Source: Planctomycetota bacterium (lineage in GTDB: Bacteria > Planctomycetota > UBA8742 > UBA2392). Taken from it: 64,000 nt of DNA. The stretch's first letter is position 1, and the number at the start of each line of letters is the position of its first letter. Location of the stretch: NCBI GenBank assembly GCA_020845475.1, contig JADLFN010000002.1, forward strand, positions 1 to 64,000, in the 5' to 3' direction. Both the position numbers and the translations under genes were made by a program. The notes below the pieces were generated by a model. It was not told where the DNA came from, searched no databases, and saw nothing but the letters and a program-made list of their open reading frames with translations. Below, one piece after another: positions 27,419 through 35,917 of the stretch.

Positions 27419-27873
27419 GCCGCGCCCTCCGCCTTGGCGTCGTCCTTGCGTTTGACGACTAACTCGGCGCGAAGCGTATCACCGGGCCCCGGCGCGTCGG
27501 GCGCCATGTGCCGGCGATGAAGCTCGCACAGCGAGATCAGGTTCAACAGGCCGGCGGTAGCGGCGTAAACAGTGCCGCTCTGGTGATCCAGGATCGGAAG
27601 CGATTCGCCAAGGCCCATGTCGCCGCGGTCACGCATGAGTTCCAGCGAAAGTGTGATCGGGCTGGCCAACACCTGGAGCAGGAAATAAGTGCCGTGGGCG
27701 TCCCAATTGATGGCGCTGCCGCGCGACAACGCCCAGCCGCCAACGTATAGGCCCGCAATGGTCAGGAAGTAGAATCCCGCATACTTGGCGCGACGCGCGT
27801 AGAGATGTCCCAGCCCGGGCAGCAACCAGCCCAGAAAGAGCGCAAACCAGATGTTGACCTTTCGTTCAGCCAT
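27415..27873 (-). CDS. small multi-pass membrane protein, DUF6677-like
   Basis: This 152-residue protein begins NIWFALFLGWLLPGLGHLYARRAKYAGFYF, a pattern of two hydrophobic helices around a G-G-H-x-Y-x-R-x-x-A/G-x-x-Y/F motif, as in small planctomycete membrane proteins annotated DUF6677 and more distantly TM2-type proteins. Three further hydrophobic stretches and a charged tail follow. The family name is from memory and moderately certain; the function is unknown. It is coupled to the 61-residue membrane gene downstream. Confidence 0.65.
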   Translation of the reverse strand: MAERKVNIWFALFLGWLLPGLGHLYARRAKYAGFYFLTIAGLYVGGWALSRGSAINWDAHGTYFLLQVLASPITLSLELMRDRGDMGLGESLPILDHQSGTVYAATAGLLNLISLCELHRRHMAPDAPGPGDTLRAELVVKRKDDAKAEGAA

Positions 27874-27885
27874 GGGCAGGCAGGG

Positions 27886-28022
27886 TAAAGGGTCTTGGGT
27901 TTGGGGTCTAGGGTCAGCCTCTCAGCCAATGGAATAAGTGGCTGGCCCTTTCATGTTTGAACTACTGAAACGTACTATCGCGCAACTGAACCGCCCCTTT
28001 AACCCAGATCTAGACCCTCGAA
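27886..28022. repeat. short-word repeat (GGGTCTAGGGTC type) upstream of trxB
   Basis: GGGTAAAGGGTCTTGGGTTTGG and GGTCTAGGGTC at 27890-27915 are partly mirrored by AACCCAGATCTAGACCC near 28004-28018. It belongs to the class of degenerate intergenic word repeats in this window. No promoter is recognised in the region. Confidence 0.45.
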
Positions 28023-28025
28023 ACT

Positions 28026-28994
28026 ATGCCTCAACACCATCGTCTCATCGTCATCGGCTCAGGCCCTGCGGGCTGCACTGCCGCCATCTATGCGGGCCGC
28101 GCCGGCCTCAAGCCACTCGTGCTCGCAGGATTTACCGCGGGCGGGCCGCCCGGCGGTCAGCTCATGCTTACCAGCGAAATTGAGAACTTCCCCGGCTTCC
28201 CTAAAGGCGGCATCGACGGCAAGAAACTGATGGGCGCCATGGAGGAACAGGCCACCGAGTTCGGCGCCACGTTCCTGAAAGTGGATGTCGATAGCGTTGA
28301 TTTCAGCACGCGGCCCTTCAAGGTCGTCACTGCTGACGAACAATACACCGCTGACACCGTTATCGTTTCGACCGGCGCACGCTCGCGCCTGTTTGGTATT
28401 CCCAAAGAAGAAAGCCTGATTTCGCGCGGCTTGCACACCTGTGCGACGTGCGACGGCGCCTTCTACAAGAAGAAACACGTGCTCGTACTCGGTGGCGGCG
28501 ACAGCGCCATGGAAGAGGCACATTACCTCACGCACTTCGCCGATGTCACGCTCGTTCACCGGCGTGAAGTTTTCCGCGCAAGCCAGACTATGCTCGAGCG
28601 CGTGAAAAAGAACCCCAAGATCAAGCTGCGCCTCAACGAGCAGCCCGTCGAATATCTACTGCGACCCAACGGCACCGTGCGCGGCATCAAGGCCAAGAAC
28701 ACCCAGACGGGGCAGTTGAGCGACATTGAGGCCGACGGCGTGTTCGTGGCCATTGGCCACATCCCGAACACGGACCTGTTCAAGGGCCAACTCAAGATGG
28801 ACGAGAACGGCTATCTCGTCACCGGTGCCGCCGCGGGCGGACCCAAGGATCACCCGAGCTCATACACTAGCGTCGAGGGCGTTTTCGCCTGCGGCGACGT
28901 GCAGGATCACACCTATCGCCAGGCGATCACCGCTGCCGGCTCAGGCTGTATGGCCGCCATTGACTGCGAGCGCTGGCTGGGCGAACACGGCTAA
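28026..28994 (+). CDS. trxB: thioredoxin reductase
   Basis: This NADPH-dependent flavoenzyme reduces thioredoxin in the cytoplasm. It has 322 residues. The FAD motif GSGPAGCTAAIYAGRAGL is at the N-terminus, the redox pair is CATC near residue 139, and the NADPH Rossmann motif is GGGDSAMEEA with HRR downstream. The C-terminal FAD segment VEGVFACGDVQDHTYRQAITAAG is present. A strong terminator follows. The probable selenoprotein thioredoxin at 57 kb is exported and so is unlikely to be its substrate. Confidence 0.96.
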   Translation: MPQHHRLIVIGSGPAGCTAAIYAGRAGLKPLVLAGFTAGGPPGGQLMLTSEIENFPGFPKGGIDGKKLMGAMEEQATEFGATFLKVDVDSVDFSTRPFKVVTADEQYTADTVIVSTGARSRLFGIPKEESLISRGLHTCATCDGAFYKKKHVLVLGGGDSAMEEAHYLTHFADVTLVHRREVFRASQTMLERVKKNPKIKLRLNEQPVEYLLRPNGTVRGIKAKNTQTGQLSDIEADGVFVAIGHIPNTDLFKGQLKMDENGYLVTGAAAGGPKDHPSSYTSVEGVFACGDVQDHTYRQAITAAGSGCMAAIDCERWLGEHG

Positions 28995-29014
28995 GTTGTG
29001 CTCAATTGAACACC

Positions 29015-29044
29015 GGGGGCCGCTGGCGGCGGCCCCCGCTTTTT
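29015..29044 (+). terminator. intrinsic terminator of trxB
   Basis: A perfect 9-bp stem GGGGGCCGC/GCGGCCCCC with a five-base loop is followed by GCTTTTT. The terC gene begins 16 bases later. Confidence 0.92.
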
Positions 29045-29060
29045 CTAACGTGCCGCTCCC

Positions 29061-30131
29061 ATGCTTGCGATCCTGCAAACTGAAGGGCCGCTGTGGTGGA
29101 TCGGCTTTGTGGTCTTCGTGCTGGCGATGCTGGCCGTGGACCTGCTCGTGTTCAACCGCAAAGCACACGAAGTACGCGTGCGCGAGGCGCTGGCCTGGAG
29201 CGTGGTCTGGATCTCACTCGCACTGGGCTTTGCCGGACTGATCTACTACACGCCCGAGCTGGGCCCCGAGCGCGCCAAGGAATACACCGCAGCATGGGTG
29301 CTGGAGAAAGCGCTTTCCGTTGACAACCTGTTCATCTTCGTGCTGATTTTTGCGACGTTTAAAGTGCACGCAAAGTACCAGCACAAACTGCTCTTCTGGG
29401 GCGTGCTGGGCGCCCTGGTCATGCGCGCAGCGTTCATTATTCCCGGCTCCGCGCTGGTCAATCAATTCAAGATCGTGCTGTACATTTTCGGTGGCCTGCT
29501 GCTGTTCACCGGCATCAAGCTTCTGTTCGCAGGCGAGAAAGAGCCAGAGCCGCAGAAGAACATCGTCTTCCGGATGATCCGCAAAGCGCTGCCCGTTTAC
29601 GAAGGCGACCACGAGGGCAAGTTCTTCAAACGTGTGAACGGCAAGTTCCACGTGACCCAATTGTTCATCGTGTTGCTTCTGATCGAGATCACCGACGTCA
29701 TATTTGCCATCGACTCGGTGCCGGCGGTGCTTCTCATCTCGAAGGACACCTTCATTGTTTACACCAGCAACGTGTTCGCGATCCTCGGCTTGCGCGCGCT
29801 TTACTTTGCCCTCGCGGCGATCATGGGCTTGTTCCATTACCTCAAGTATGGCCTGGGCATCGTGCTTTCATTCATCGGCGGGAAAATGCTTGCGCCGCCG
29901 GTGGCTGCCTATCTCTGGCCCGAGACCTATACCGAAGCCAAGCCCTTCCATCTGGACATCAATATTTCGCTGGGCGTGATCTTCGGCGTGCTCGGCGTGG
30001 CGATTGCCGCATCTTTGCTCTTCCCTAAGAAGCCGGTTTCGCACGAAGAAAAGGAATTGCCGCCCGTCGAGCCCGTATTCGAAGAACCCGAGAAGCTTTC
30101 AGACGAGGCGGCACCTCCTGCCCGCCAATAG
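29061..30131 (+). CDS. TerC family membrane protein (Alx/TerC type)
   Basis: This 356-residue integral membrane protein has about eight to nine hydrophobic segments. The conserved acidic motifs EKALSVDNLFIF and EITDVIFAIDSVPA, which are thought to bind metal ions, are both intact. Family members include Alx and TerC and export manganese or other cations, sometimes to metallate exported enzymes. A charged Pro/Glu tail of about 30 residues ends the protein. It is bracketed by two strong terminators, so it is probably a single-gene transcript. No Mn-sensing yybP-ykoY leader fits in the short upstream gap. Confidence 0.9.
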   Translation: MLAILQTEGPLWWIGFVVFVLAMLAVDLLVFNRKAHEVRVREALAWSVVWISLALGFAGLIYYTPELGPERAKEYTAAWVLEKALSVDNLFIFVLIFATFKVHAKYQHKLLFWGVLGALVMRAAFIIPGSALVNQFKIVLYIFGGLLLFTGIKLLFAGEKEPEPQKNIVFRMIRKALPVYEGDHEGKFFKRVNGKFHVTQLFIVLLLIEITDVIFAIDSVPAVLLISKDTFIVYTSNVFAILGLRALYFALAAIMGLFHYLKYGLGIVLSFIGGKMLAPPVAAYLWPETYTEAKPFHLDINISLGVIFGVLGVAIAASLLFPKKPVSHEEKELPPVEPVFEEPEKLSDEAAPPARQ

Positions 30132-30134
30132 AAG

Positions 30135-30159
30135 AAGCGCGGCTTTGGGCCGCGCTTTT
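30135..30159 (+). terminator. intrinsic terminator of terC
   Basis: A perfect 9-bp stem AAGCGCGGC/GCCGCGCTT with the TTTGG loop is followed by TT. It lies between the convergent terC and the minus-strand gene ending at 30177. Confidence 0.85.
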
Positions 30160-30176
30160 CGATCCGGTGCCTGGCA

Positions 30177-31037
30177 CTACTTTTTGCGTTTGCGAAGCGC
30201 GTTGTGAATCGGGTCCTTGAGTTTGTCGGCGAGATCGTCCAGCACCATCTTCTTGGCCTCGACTTTGTCCTTGTTGCTGCGCACGTTCTTGGCCTCAACG
30301 CTGCGTTCGTCAAAGGCTGTTTTCTCGGCCTTTCCGAACAGCTGATATTTTGCTGTGCCGTCATAGATGGCGTAGAGTTCCGCCCCCATCCATTTCGGAT
30401 TTTTCACCAGAGTCAGGTCAACGCTGAGTTTGACCAGCACGTCGTGATCGGCGCCGTTGGAGAACTTATAGCCGAGCTTTTCCAGCGCCCTGGTCAGCGG
30501 TGCCACCAGATCAGCTTCGTTACTGTCGAGCTTGAGCACCAGTTCAACCGTCGTGGGCGGAACCGGATCGGGCTCCTTGGGCGGCGGATCGGGCTGTTTT
30601 TCCGGCTCGGGCGGCTTGACTTCGGGCGTCGGCGGCTTGAGGTCATCGAACTTGGGCAACGCAGCCAGGCGCGCCTTGAGTTTTTCATCGGTCGGCGCAA
30701 GCTTGAGCGCTTCGACCAGCGCTTCAGCTTCCTTGCGGTCGAGCGCGAAGTCGTGGCAGAAATCGGCAAGGCTGACAATGCTGGAGAGACTCTTGTAGTT
30801 GCAGGCGCGCTTGCGCAGGTCAAAGTGCTTGTCGCCGCGCGTGTACGACCACTTGATGAACAGCTGCGAGCCATCGGTGCCAAGAAGCGTCACGCCAGCA
30901 TCGGTCACGTCCTTCAGGGCGCCAGGCACGCTTTCGCCGGATTTAAGCTCAATCTTGACCTGCTCGACCTCCTCGTCGGCCCGCACCTGGGCAACAAAGG
31001 CCAGCAGGAGCACCAGCGCTGCCGCAAAAGTTCTCAT
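30177..31037 (-). CDS. exported protein of unknown function
   Basis: This 286-residue protein has a signal peptide (RTFAAALVLLLAFVAQVRA). A domain at ~25-75 (VKIELKSGESVPGALKDVTDAGVTLLG) resembles the small SH3-like barrels of secreted planctomycete proteins. A Pro/Glu/Lys linker at ~130-160 follows, and then a globular alpha/beta C-terminal domain (LVLKLDSNEADLVAPLTRALEKLGYKF) ends in basic residues. The start overlaps the thiE stop by four bases, so it is translated from the thiE transcript although no functional link is evident. Confidence 0.65.
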   Translation of the reverse strand: MRTFAAALVLLLAFVAQVRADEEVEQVKIELKSGESVPGALKDVTDAGVTLLGTDGSQLFIKWSYTRGDKHFDLRKRACNYKSLSSIVSLADFCHDFALDRKEAEALVEALKLAPTDEKLKARLAALPKFDDLKPPTPEVKPPEPEKQPDPPPKEPDPVPPTTVELVLKLDSNEADLVAPLTRALEKLGYKFSNGADHDVLVKLSVDLTLVKNPKWMGAELYAIYDGTAKYQLFGKAEKTAFDERSVEAKNVRSNKDKVEAKKMVLDDLADKLKDPIHNALRKRKK

Positions 31038-32122
31038 GGCGAAACCTCTGTCGTGGGGAGGGACTCGGGCTCTTCAATCTTAGTGCCGCTTCTCAGGGCG
31101 TCCACAAGGTCACGGTAGGCCTTGCCGGGCGTGCGCGAGCGAATGATGGCGCTGCACACGGCGGCATGTTTCGCACCCGCCTTGCCCAGTTCGCCCACGT
31201 TGCTGGCCTTGATGCCGCCGATCGCCAGCACCGGCACGTTCACGTTCGGCACGACCTCACCCAGTAGTGAAGGTCCTGCCATTTTGGTTACGACTTTTGT
31301 GCGGGTATCGAACATTGCGCCCAAACCAACGTAGTCAGCCCCGGCCGCCACGGCCTGCCGGGCTTCTTCGAGATTGTGACAGCTCAGCCCGATCAAGGCA
31401 CCTTTGCCCAACATGCGCCGCGCCGAGACGATTGGCAGGTCTTCTTGCCCGAGGTGGACTCCATCGGCGCCGCTCGCGTAAGCTATATCGGCGCGGTCGT
31501 TGATGATTGTCAGGCCGTCTTTGCGGCGTGCGCGCTCGGCGAACTGCTGCGCGTAAAGCGTGAAGTCGCGTGCGGACAACCTCTTCTCGCGCAATTGAAA
31601 CACCCGCGCCCCGGCCTCGAGCAAGTCCTCAAGCAGCGTGCGCCAACTGCTGTGGCACATGCGCCGCGTCACGATCACCATGACCGGTTCCCTGGTCAGT
31701 CTCGCCAGCATCGGATGGGGCGCCTGAGCAAACAAACACTGCTCGGCTTCATAGAGCGCGTAACGCGCCTGCGCGGCCAACGCAGGCGCGCCGGTGGCCA
31801 CAAGATGCGAGTACTCTTCGATTACGCGCAGTGCTTCCTGCGCGCGCTTGATTCCGGCCTGCGCCACGTCGTTGCTTGTGCGCCGCTCAGCCGGTGCTTG
31901 AGGCTCCACTCCGATGTCCCCGGGCACATCGCGCGCGGCCAGCAACGACGGCGCGGCGGGGCCCAGAGCCTCAATAACGCCCTCAAGGCCGCGCCGGACC
32001 GTTTTCAGCATGGCCAGGGCAGCGGCATTATTGACCACGAAGCGCGCGTATTCCTCGGCGGTGCGCAAGCCCTCACGGGCCCGGTTGAGGTTGGCGTCAA
32101 GGATGCGCAGTACCTCTTGCAT
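31034..32122 (-). CDS. thiE: thiamine-phosphate synthase with N-terminal ThiD2-like domain
   Basis: This 362-residue fusion has an N-terminal domain of ~125 residues (LRILDANLNRAREGLRTAEEYARFV, LLAARDVPGDIG) that matches the ThiD2 type found fused to ThiE in cyanobacteria and other bacteria, where it is proposed to act on HMP-phosphate. The ThiE TIM barrel at ~145-350 shows VFQLREKRLS, INDRADIAYASGADGVHLGQEDLP, GLSCHNLEEA and VPVLAIGGI. It couples HMP-PP and the thiazole phosphate to thiamine phosphate. ATG 32122 was chosen by homology. No TPP riboswitch is seen upstream. Confidence 0.92.
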   Translation of the reverse strand: MQEVLRILDANLNRAREGLRTAEEYARFVVNNAAALAMLKTVRRGLEGVIEALGPAAPSLLAARDVPGDIGVEPQAPAERRTSNDVAQAGIKRAQEALRVIEEYSHLVATGAPALAAQARYALYEAEQCLFAQAPHPMLARLTREPVMVIVTRRMCHSSWRTLLEDLLEAGARVFQLREKRLSARDFTLYAQQFAERARRKDGLTIINDRADIAYASGADGVHLGQEDLPIVSARRMLGKGALIGLSCHNLEEARQAVAAGADYVGLGAMFDTRTKVVTKMAGPSLLGEVVPNVNVPVLAIGGIKASNVGELGKAGAKHAAVCSAIIRSRTPGKAYRDLVDALRSGTKIEEPESLPTTEVSP

Positions 32123-32157
32123 GGTGGCAGTATAGCCTTGAAAAGAGGATGCGTCCC

Positions 32158-32218
32158 GTGTCTCGTGTTCCGCGTCGCGAGCCCCGGACACGCGACGCGA
32201 GACCTAAGACGCGAGACC
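32158..32218. repeat. inverted short-word repeat (CGCGTCGCG / CGCGACGCGAGAC)
   Basis: CGCGTCGCG at 32171-32179 faces CGCGACGCG at 32191-32199, and GCGAGAC is repeated downstream. It occupies the divergent thiE-purB intergenic region and looks like one of the degenerate word-repeat clusters of this genome. Confidence 0.5.
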
Positions 32219-32225
32219 TTCAGTC

Positions 32226-33665
32226 ATGGCCAAAGACCACAACAGCTACGCCCATCCCTTGACGGGCCGATATGCCGCCAAAGAGATGCGCGAACTTTTC
32301 TCTGAGCAACGGCGTATTTCGACCTGGCGCAAGCTCTGGCTCGCCCTGGCGGAAAGCGAGCGCGAGCTGGGTCTAACCCAGGTGTCCGAGAAAGCCATCG
32401 CCGAACTCAAGGCTCACCTCGACGACATCGACTTCGAGAAAGCCGCCAGGCACGAAGTCGAGCTGCGCCATGACGTCATGGCCCACGTGCATACCCTGGG
32501 CGAGCTGTGCCCCAGCGCCGCACCCATCATTCACCTGGGTGCAACCAGTTGCTTCGTGACGGATAATGCCGACCTGATTCTGATGCGTGAAGGCCTGCGA
32601 CTGTTGCTGCCCAAGCTGCGTGGTACGATCGCAGCCTTGGCCGACTTCGCAAAACGCGAAGCCGGTACGGCTTGCCTCGGTTACACGCATTTTCAGGTGG
32701 CGCAGCCCACCACCGTTGGCAAGCGCGCCTGCCTCTGGTTGCAGGATTTGCTGCTCGACCACGACGAACTCGCACGCATCGAGCGCAGCATGCCGCTGCG
32801 CGGCGTCAAGGGCACCACGGGCACGCAGGCCAGCTTCATGGAACTTTTTGACAACGACGAAGCCAAGGTTCGCAAACTGGATGTTCGCGTGGCTGAGCGC
32901 ATGGGCTTTGCATGCGTTTTCCCCGTCACCGGCCAGACCTACACGCGCAAGTACGATCACATGGTGCTCAGCGCCGTGGCGGGCATTGGCGTTTCCGCAC
33001 AGAAGATTGCGACTGACATCCGCTTGCTCATGGGCCACGGCGAAGTTGATGAGCCGATCGAGAGCAAGCAGATCGGCTCCTCGGCGATGGCCTACAAGCG
33101 CAACCCCATGCGCAGCGAACGCATTTGTTCCATTTCGCGCTACCTGATCAACCTGCCGCACAACGCCGCACTCACCGCCAGCGAGCAGTGGCTGGAGCGA
33201 ACCCTTGATGACAGCGCCAATCGTCGCATGACCATCCCCGAGACGTTCCTGGCTGCCGACGTGATTCTCAGCCTGCTGCAAAACGTGGCCACAGGTCTCA
33301 AGGCCAATCACGCGGTGATATCCGCGCGCCTCAAGCGCGAACTCCCGTTGATGGCGACGGAAGCCATCATCATGGCCGCCGTGCGTGCAGGCGGCGATCG
33401 CCAGCGCGTACACGAGGCAATTCGCGTGCATAGCCGCGCCTCACTGGCACGCATGAAAGAGGAAGGCGCCAGCGAGAACGACTTGATCGCGCGGCTAAAG
33501 GGCGACGCCGAATTCAAAGACATAGCTGGCCAGCTTGACGGTCTGCTCGATCCCAAGCGCTTCACGGGCCGCGCTGAGAACCAGACGCACGATTTCCTCG
33601 GAAATGAGGTTGCCGCAGTCTTGCGCGCCGGCGCACAAAGCACGGGCGATCGCATCGTGGTCTAG
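32226..33665 (+). CDS. purB: adenylosuccinate lyase
   Basis: The enzyme acts twice in purine synthesis: it cleaves SAICAR to AICAR and adenylosuccinate to AMP. The 479-residue protein shows the fumarase/aspartase superfamily signature SSAMAYKRNPMRSE near residue 285, the conserved His segment GYTHFQVAQPTTVGKRA, and IIHLGATSCFVTDNAD. It belongs to the long eukaryote-like subtype found in several bacterial phyla. It is transcribed alone, divergent from thiE. Confidence 0.95.
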   Translation: MAKDHNSYAHPLTGRYAAKEMRELFSEQRRISTWRKLWLALAESERELGLTQVSEKAIAELKAHLDDIDFEKAARHEVELRHDVMAHVHTLGELCPSAAPIIHLGATSCFVTDNADLILMREGLRLLLPKLRGTIAALADFAKREAGTACLGYTHFQVAQPTTVGKRACLWLQDLLLDHDELARIERSMPLRGVKGTTGTQASFMELFDNDEAKVRKLDVRVAERMGFACVFPVTGQTYTRKYDHMVLSAVAGIGVSAQKIATDIRLLMGHGEVDEPIESKQIGSSAMAYKRNPMRSERICSISRYLINLPHNAALTASEQWLERTLDDSANRRMTIPETFLAADVILSLLQNVATGLKANHAVISARLKRELPLMATEAIIMAAVRAGGDRQRVHEAIRVHSRASLARMKEEGASENDLIARLKGDAEFKDIAGQLDGLLDPKRFTGRAENQTHDFLGNEVAAVLRAGAQSTGDRIVV

Positions 33666-33985
33666 ACAGGCGTGAAGCTCAGACGGGCATCGCCTTCCAC
33701 TTCACGCTGAAAGCGAGCGGCGCAAGTGAACACTCGCGCTCAAGGCGACCAACAGGCACTAAAGAGACTCTGCCGTGCCTGTTATGTTGACAACTGGCAC
33801 AGTCGATTCCTAATCACAATAGGTAACAAGACTTACGCACAGAGCGTTTTGCTGGAATTGCGCCTCACCCATGCCTTCATGGTGTAAAATACAACTGTTT
33901 AGAGAGAACATTGCCAACATGACTGTGTTGGCGCGGAAGCCCGGCTGGTGCAGCGCATCTTGCGTTTGCGTCCTTGGAGGCAGAT
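33666..33985. promoter_or_regulatory. intergenic region with candidate sigma70 promoter
   Basis: These 320 bp precede a small plus-strand gene. A perfect -35 TTGACA lies at 33787-33792, with the weak -10 TAATCA at 33811 after 18 bp. A second -10-like TAAAAT is at 33885-33890. No RNA gene or further ORF is recognised. Confidence 0.3.
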
Positions 33986-34216
33986 ATGTCGGAGGACACC
34001 CCCACCGCCCACGACCTTGTCGGGCCGTTGCTTCACCAACTCAACAATGATCTGAGCTTGATCATGGGCCACCTTGAGTTGGCGTTGAACTCGGCGGGTA
34101 GTAACGAAAAGCTGCTCAAACGCCTGGAAGCAAGCCGCGCCGCAGCCCAGCGCATGGCCGATCGCGTTCGCGAAAACCAGGCCAAAGTTCGAGAAACGAA
34201 ACGCGTTTCCGCCTGA
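33986..34216 (+). CDS. 76-residue protein resembling a lone histidine-kinase dimerisation domain
   Basis: GGAGG five bases before ATG 33986 gives a strong start. The whole protein is two predicted helices. The first contains LLHQLNNDLSLIMGHLELAL, close to the H-box of HisKA-type kinases that read HDFNNLL-x-I-x-G-x-x-EL, with His17 in the phospho-acceptor position. No HATPase or sensor domain follows, and the stop is two bases before the convergent gene. It could be a phosphotransfer or decoy partner of a separate kinase. The similarity is short and could be coincidental. Confidence 0.65.
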   Translation: MSEDTPTAHDLVGPLLHQLNNDLSLIMGHLELALNSAGSNEKLLKRLEASRAAAQRMADRVRENQAKVRETKRVSA

Positions 34217-34217
34217 G

Positions 34218-35753
34218 TTATTTGGGCAGGCGCAGGTAATTGTCCAACGCCCACAGTGCGAACTCTCCCTGCAATGCCTCGCTGGTAAGTTCGAGATGTC
34301 TCAACAGGCGCGCCAGCACCGCTTCGCCGCTCTCAGGCGGCTCTTTTTTCTGATAGCGCGCATAAGTGTCATCGTAGGCTTCTTTGAGGAATGGCGCCAA
34401 CTTGTCGCGATACTTGGCGAGCAAGTACTCCACATAGCAGAAGGCAAACGCGCAGTGAAGCTCGCCAAAGCCGGCCACCGTCGCGCGTGTCAGCTCGCTC
34501 AGGCCAAGCGGCTTGCCGCCCGCGATGGCCAGGGCAACGCGAAAGCGCCAGGCCGCCGTGCAGGTTCCGTCGCCGGGCATGGACTCCACATCACTGGGAA
34601 TGACCGCGGTACCTTTCACCGCCGCAAAATTGGCGCGCACCGTTCCCAGAGAGCGGTTGCTCATCAAAAAACCAAGGCCGCGGTTGAGCCAATAGAGCCG
34701 ATAGCCGCACTTGTTGGCGATGATGGAAGCGCCAATCTCATGGGCGATGCCATCGCGCAGAGACGCATCTTCCTGCGTGCGAGGGTAGAGCCAGACGTTG
34801 CCTGCGGGTTTACGCGTCGCGTATCCCCAGCCCTGCTCAGCAATCTCGCGGCGGCGATTTGCATCTTCGATACCCGCGCACTTATCTATGAACTTGGCGT
34901 AGTTGGGGCGATCATCAAAGACCGTAAAGTGAAGGCGTTGAGCGTCATCCTTGGGCGCTTCTGCAAGCTCCTGGCCGATGAACTCATGCGCCTTGCGCCA
35001 CGATGCCTCAGCGAAGGGAACAAGCCGCGCCGCGATTTCTTCCGCGCCGGCAGCACAGTTTACATGGAACACGAAGCGCTCACCGCGCGCTTTGCCAAAG
35101 CTTATGCCAAGCTGCTCCTCGTAGGGCGTTTTCTCGGCCACGGACGCGGCTGGCGAAACGCCCTTTGTCCAGTCGCCGCGTTGATGGGCGAAGTCAGCGT
35201 CCAGTTTGTGTACCCACACTTCATTGGCGCCACTGCCGCGATCCATACCTGCGGCGCGATGGCCTTTTTCGTGCCACGGATCGATGAGCGTAATGTGGTA
35301 AAGCGCCAGCAGGCGTTGCCTGGAATCGAGCTTCGGATCAGCGACGAACTCATAGAGCTTGTCGGCGGCTTTCTCGCGCTCACCCTTGGTTTCAACCCAG
35401 ATGCGTTCAAACAGCTCGCGTTCCTTTTCAGCGCGCGCGGTGTTGCGCACGGGCATGCCGTAATCTTCTTTGTCAGCGACCCACTCTTTGCCCTTCTTCT
35501 TGAAGCCCAGAATCTTGCGCGTTTCTTTGTGGTCAGCGTCGTAGAGCAGCGCGTGGTTGAAGAACGACTTGGCGTAGTTGTAAATGCCGCTGTCCTTGGC
35601 CTTGATGCCCATCGCGTAGCAGAGGTCGGCCAGTCCCGCGAGTTCCTTGGCAAGCTTCTTATCGGGCGTAATGCCGGTTCCATCGGCGGCCGTGGGCCTT
35701 TGCAGCGAGCAAAGCATCACGAGCGCCAGCATGGCGCAAAGTGCAAGTCTCAT
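34218..35753 (-). CDS. exported protein, degenerate zinc-peptidase-like
   Basis: This 511-residue protein has a signal peptide (RLALCAMLALVMLCSLQRPTAA). A helical N-terminal region with a TPR-like stretch (YNYAKSFFNHALLYDADHKETRKILG) is typical of planctomycete DUF1570-like secreted proteins. The C-terminal half resembles a gluzincin fold, but the zinc motif position reads AHEIGASII rather than HExxH, so the second His is missing and catalysis is doubtful. ATG 35753 sits at the signal; a 19-codon upstream extension is unlikely. It is the last of three consecutive genes for exported proteins on this strand. Confidence 0.65.
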   Translation of the reverse strand: MRLALCAMLALVMLCSLQRPTAADGTGITPDKKLAKELAGLADLCYAMGIKAKDSGIYNYAKSFFNHALLYDADHKETRKILGFKKKGKEWVADKEDYGMPVRNTARAEKERELFERIWVETKGEREKAADKLYEFVADPKLDSRQRLLALYHITLIDPWHEKGHRAAGMDRGSGANEVWVHKLDADFAHQRGDWTKGVSPAASVAEKTPYEEQLGISFGKARGERFVFHVNCAAGAEEIAARLVPFAEASWRKAHEFIGQELAEAPKDDAQRLHFTVFDDRPNYAKFIDKCAGIEDANRRREIAEQGWGYATRKPAGNVWLYPRTQEDASLRDGIAHEIGASIIANKCGYRLYWLNRGLGFLMSNRSLGTVRANFAAVKGTAVIPSDVESMPGDGTCTAAWRFRVALAIAGGKPLGLSELTRATVAGFGELHCAFAFCYVEYLLAKYRDKLAPFLKEAYDDTYARYQKKEPPESGEAVLARLLRHLELTSEALQGEFALWALDNYLRLPK

Positions 35754-35864
35754 GGCAAATCCTCCCAAGCGCCCGACACTGATTTGCGCATCCGCGGGCA
35801 ATGGCCTCACGAACAGTTTACAGCGAGCGTCCTCGCGCTCCAGCCTTCTGCGGCGCGAATTGAA

Positions 35865-35890
35865 CCGGCCCGGGCATGTGCCCGGGCCGG
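35865..35890. repeat. 26-bp perfect palindrome
   Basis: CCGGCCCGGGCA is followed by its exact reverse complement with TG at the centre. It lies 28 bp past the stop of the HEAT-VWA gene (minus strand), probably as a terminator-like hairpin although no T-tract follows. Confidence 0.7.
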
Positions 35891-35917
35891 CCTGAGAAAA
35901 GCGCCCTCCTCAAATCA

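Noticed and set aside
29045-29060. Manganese (yybP-ykoY) riboswitch upstream of terC
   Set aside because: Only 16 bases separate the trxB terminator from the terC start, too short for the aptamer.
32123-32225. TPP riboswitch upstream of thiE
   Set aside because: No CTGAGA or ACCTGA-type thi-box cores are present; the gap is filled by an inverted word repeat.
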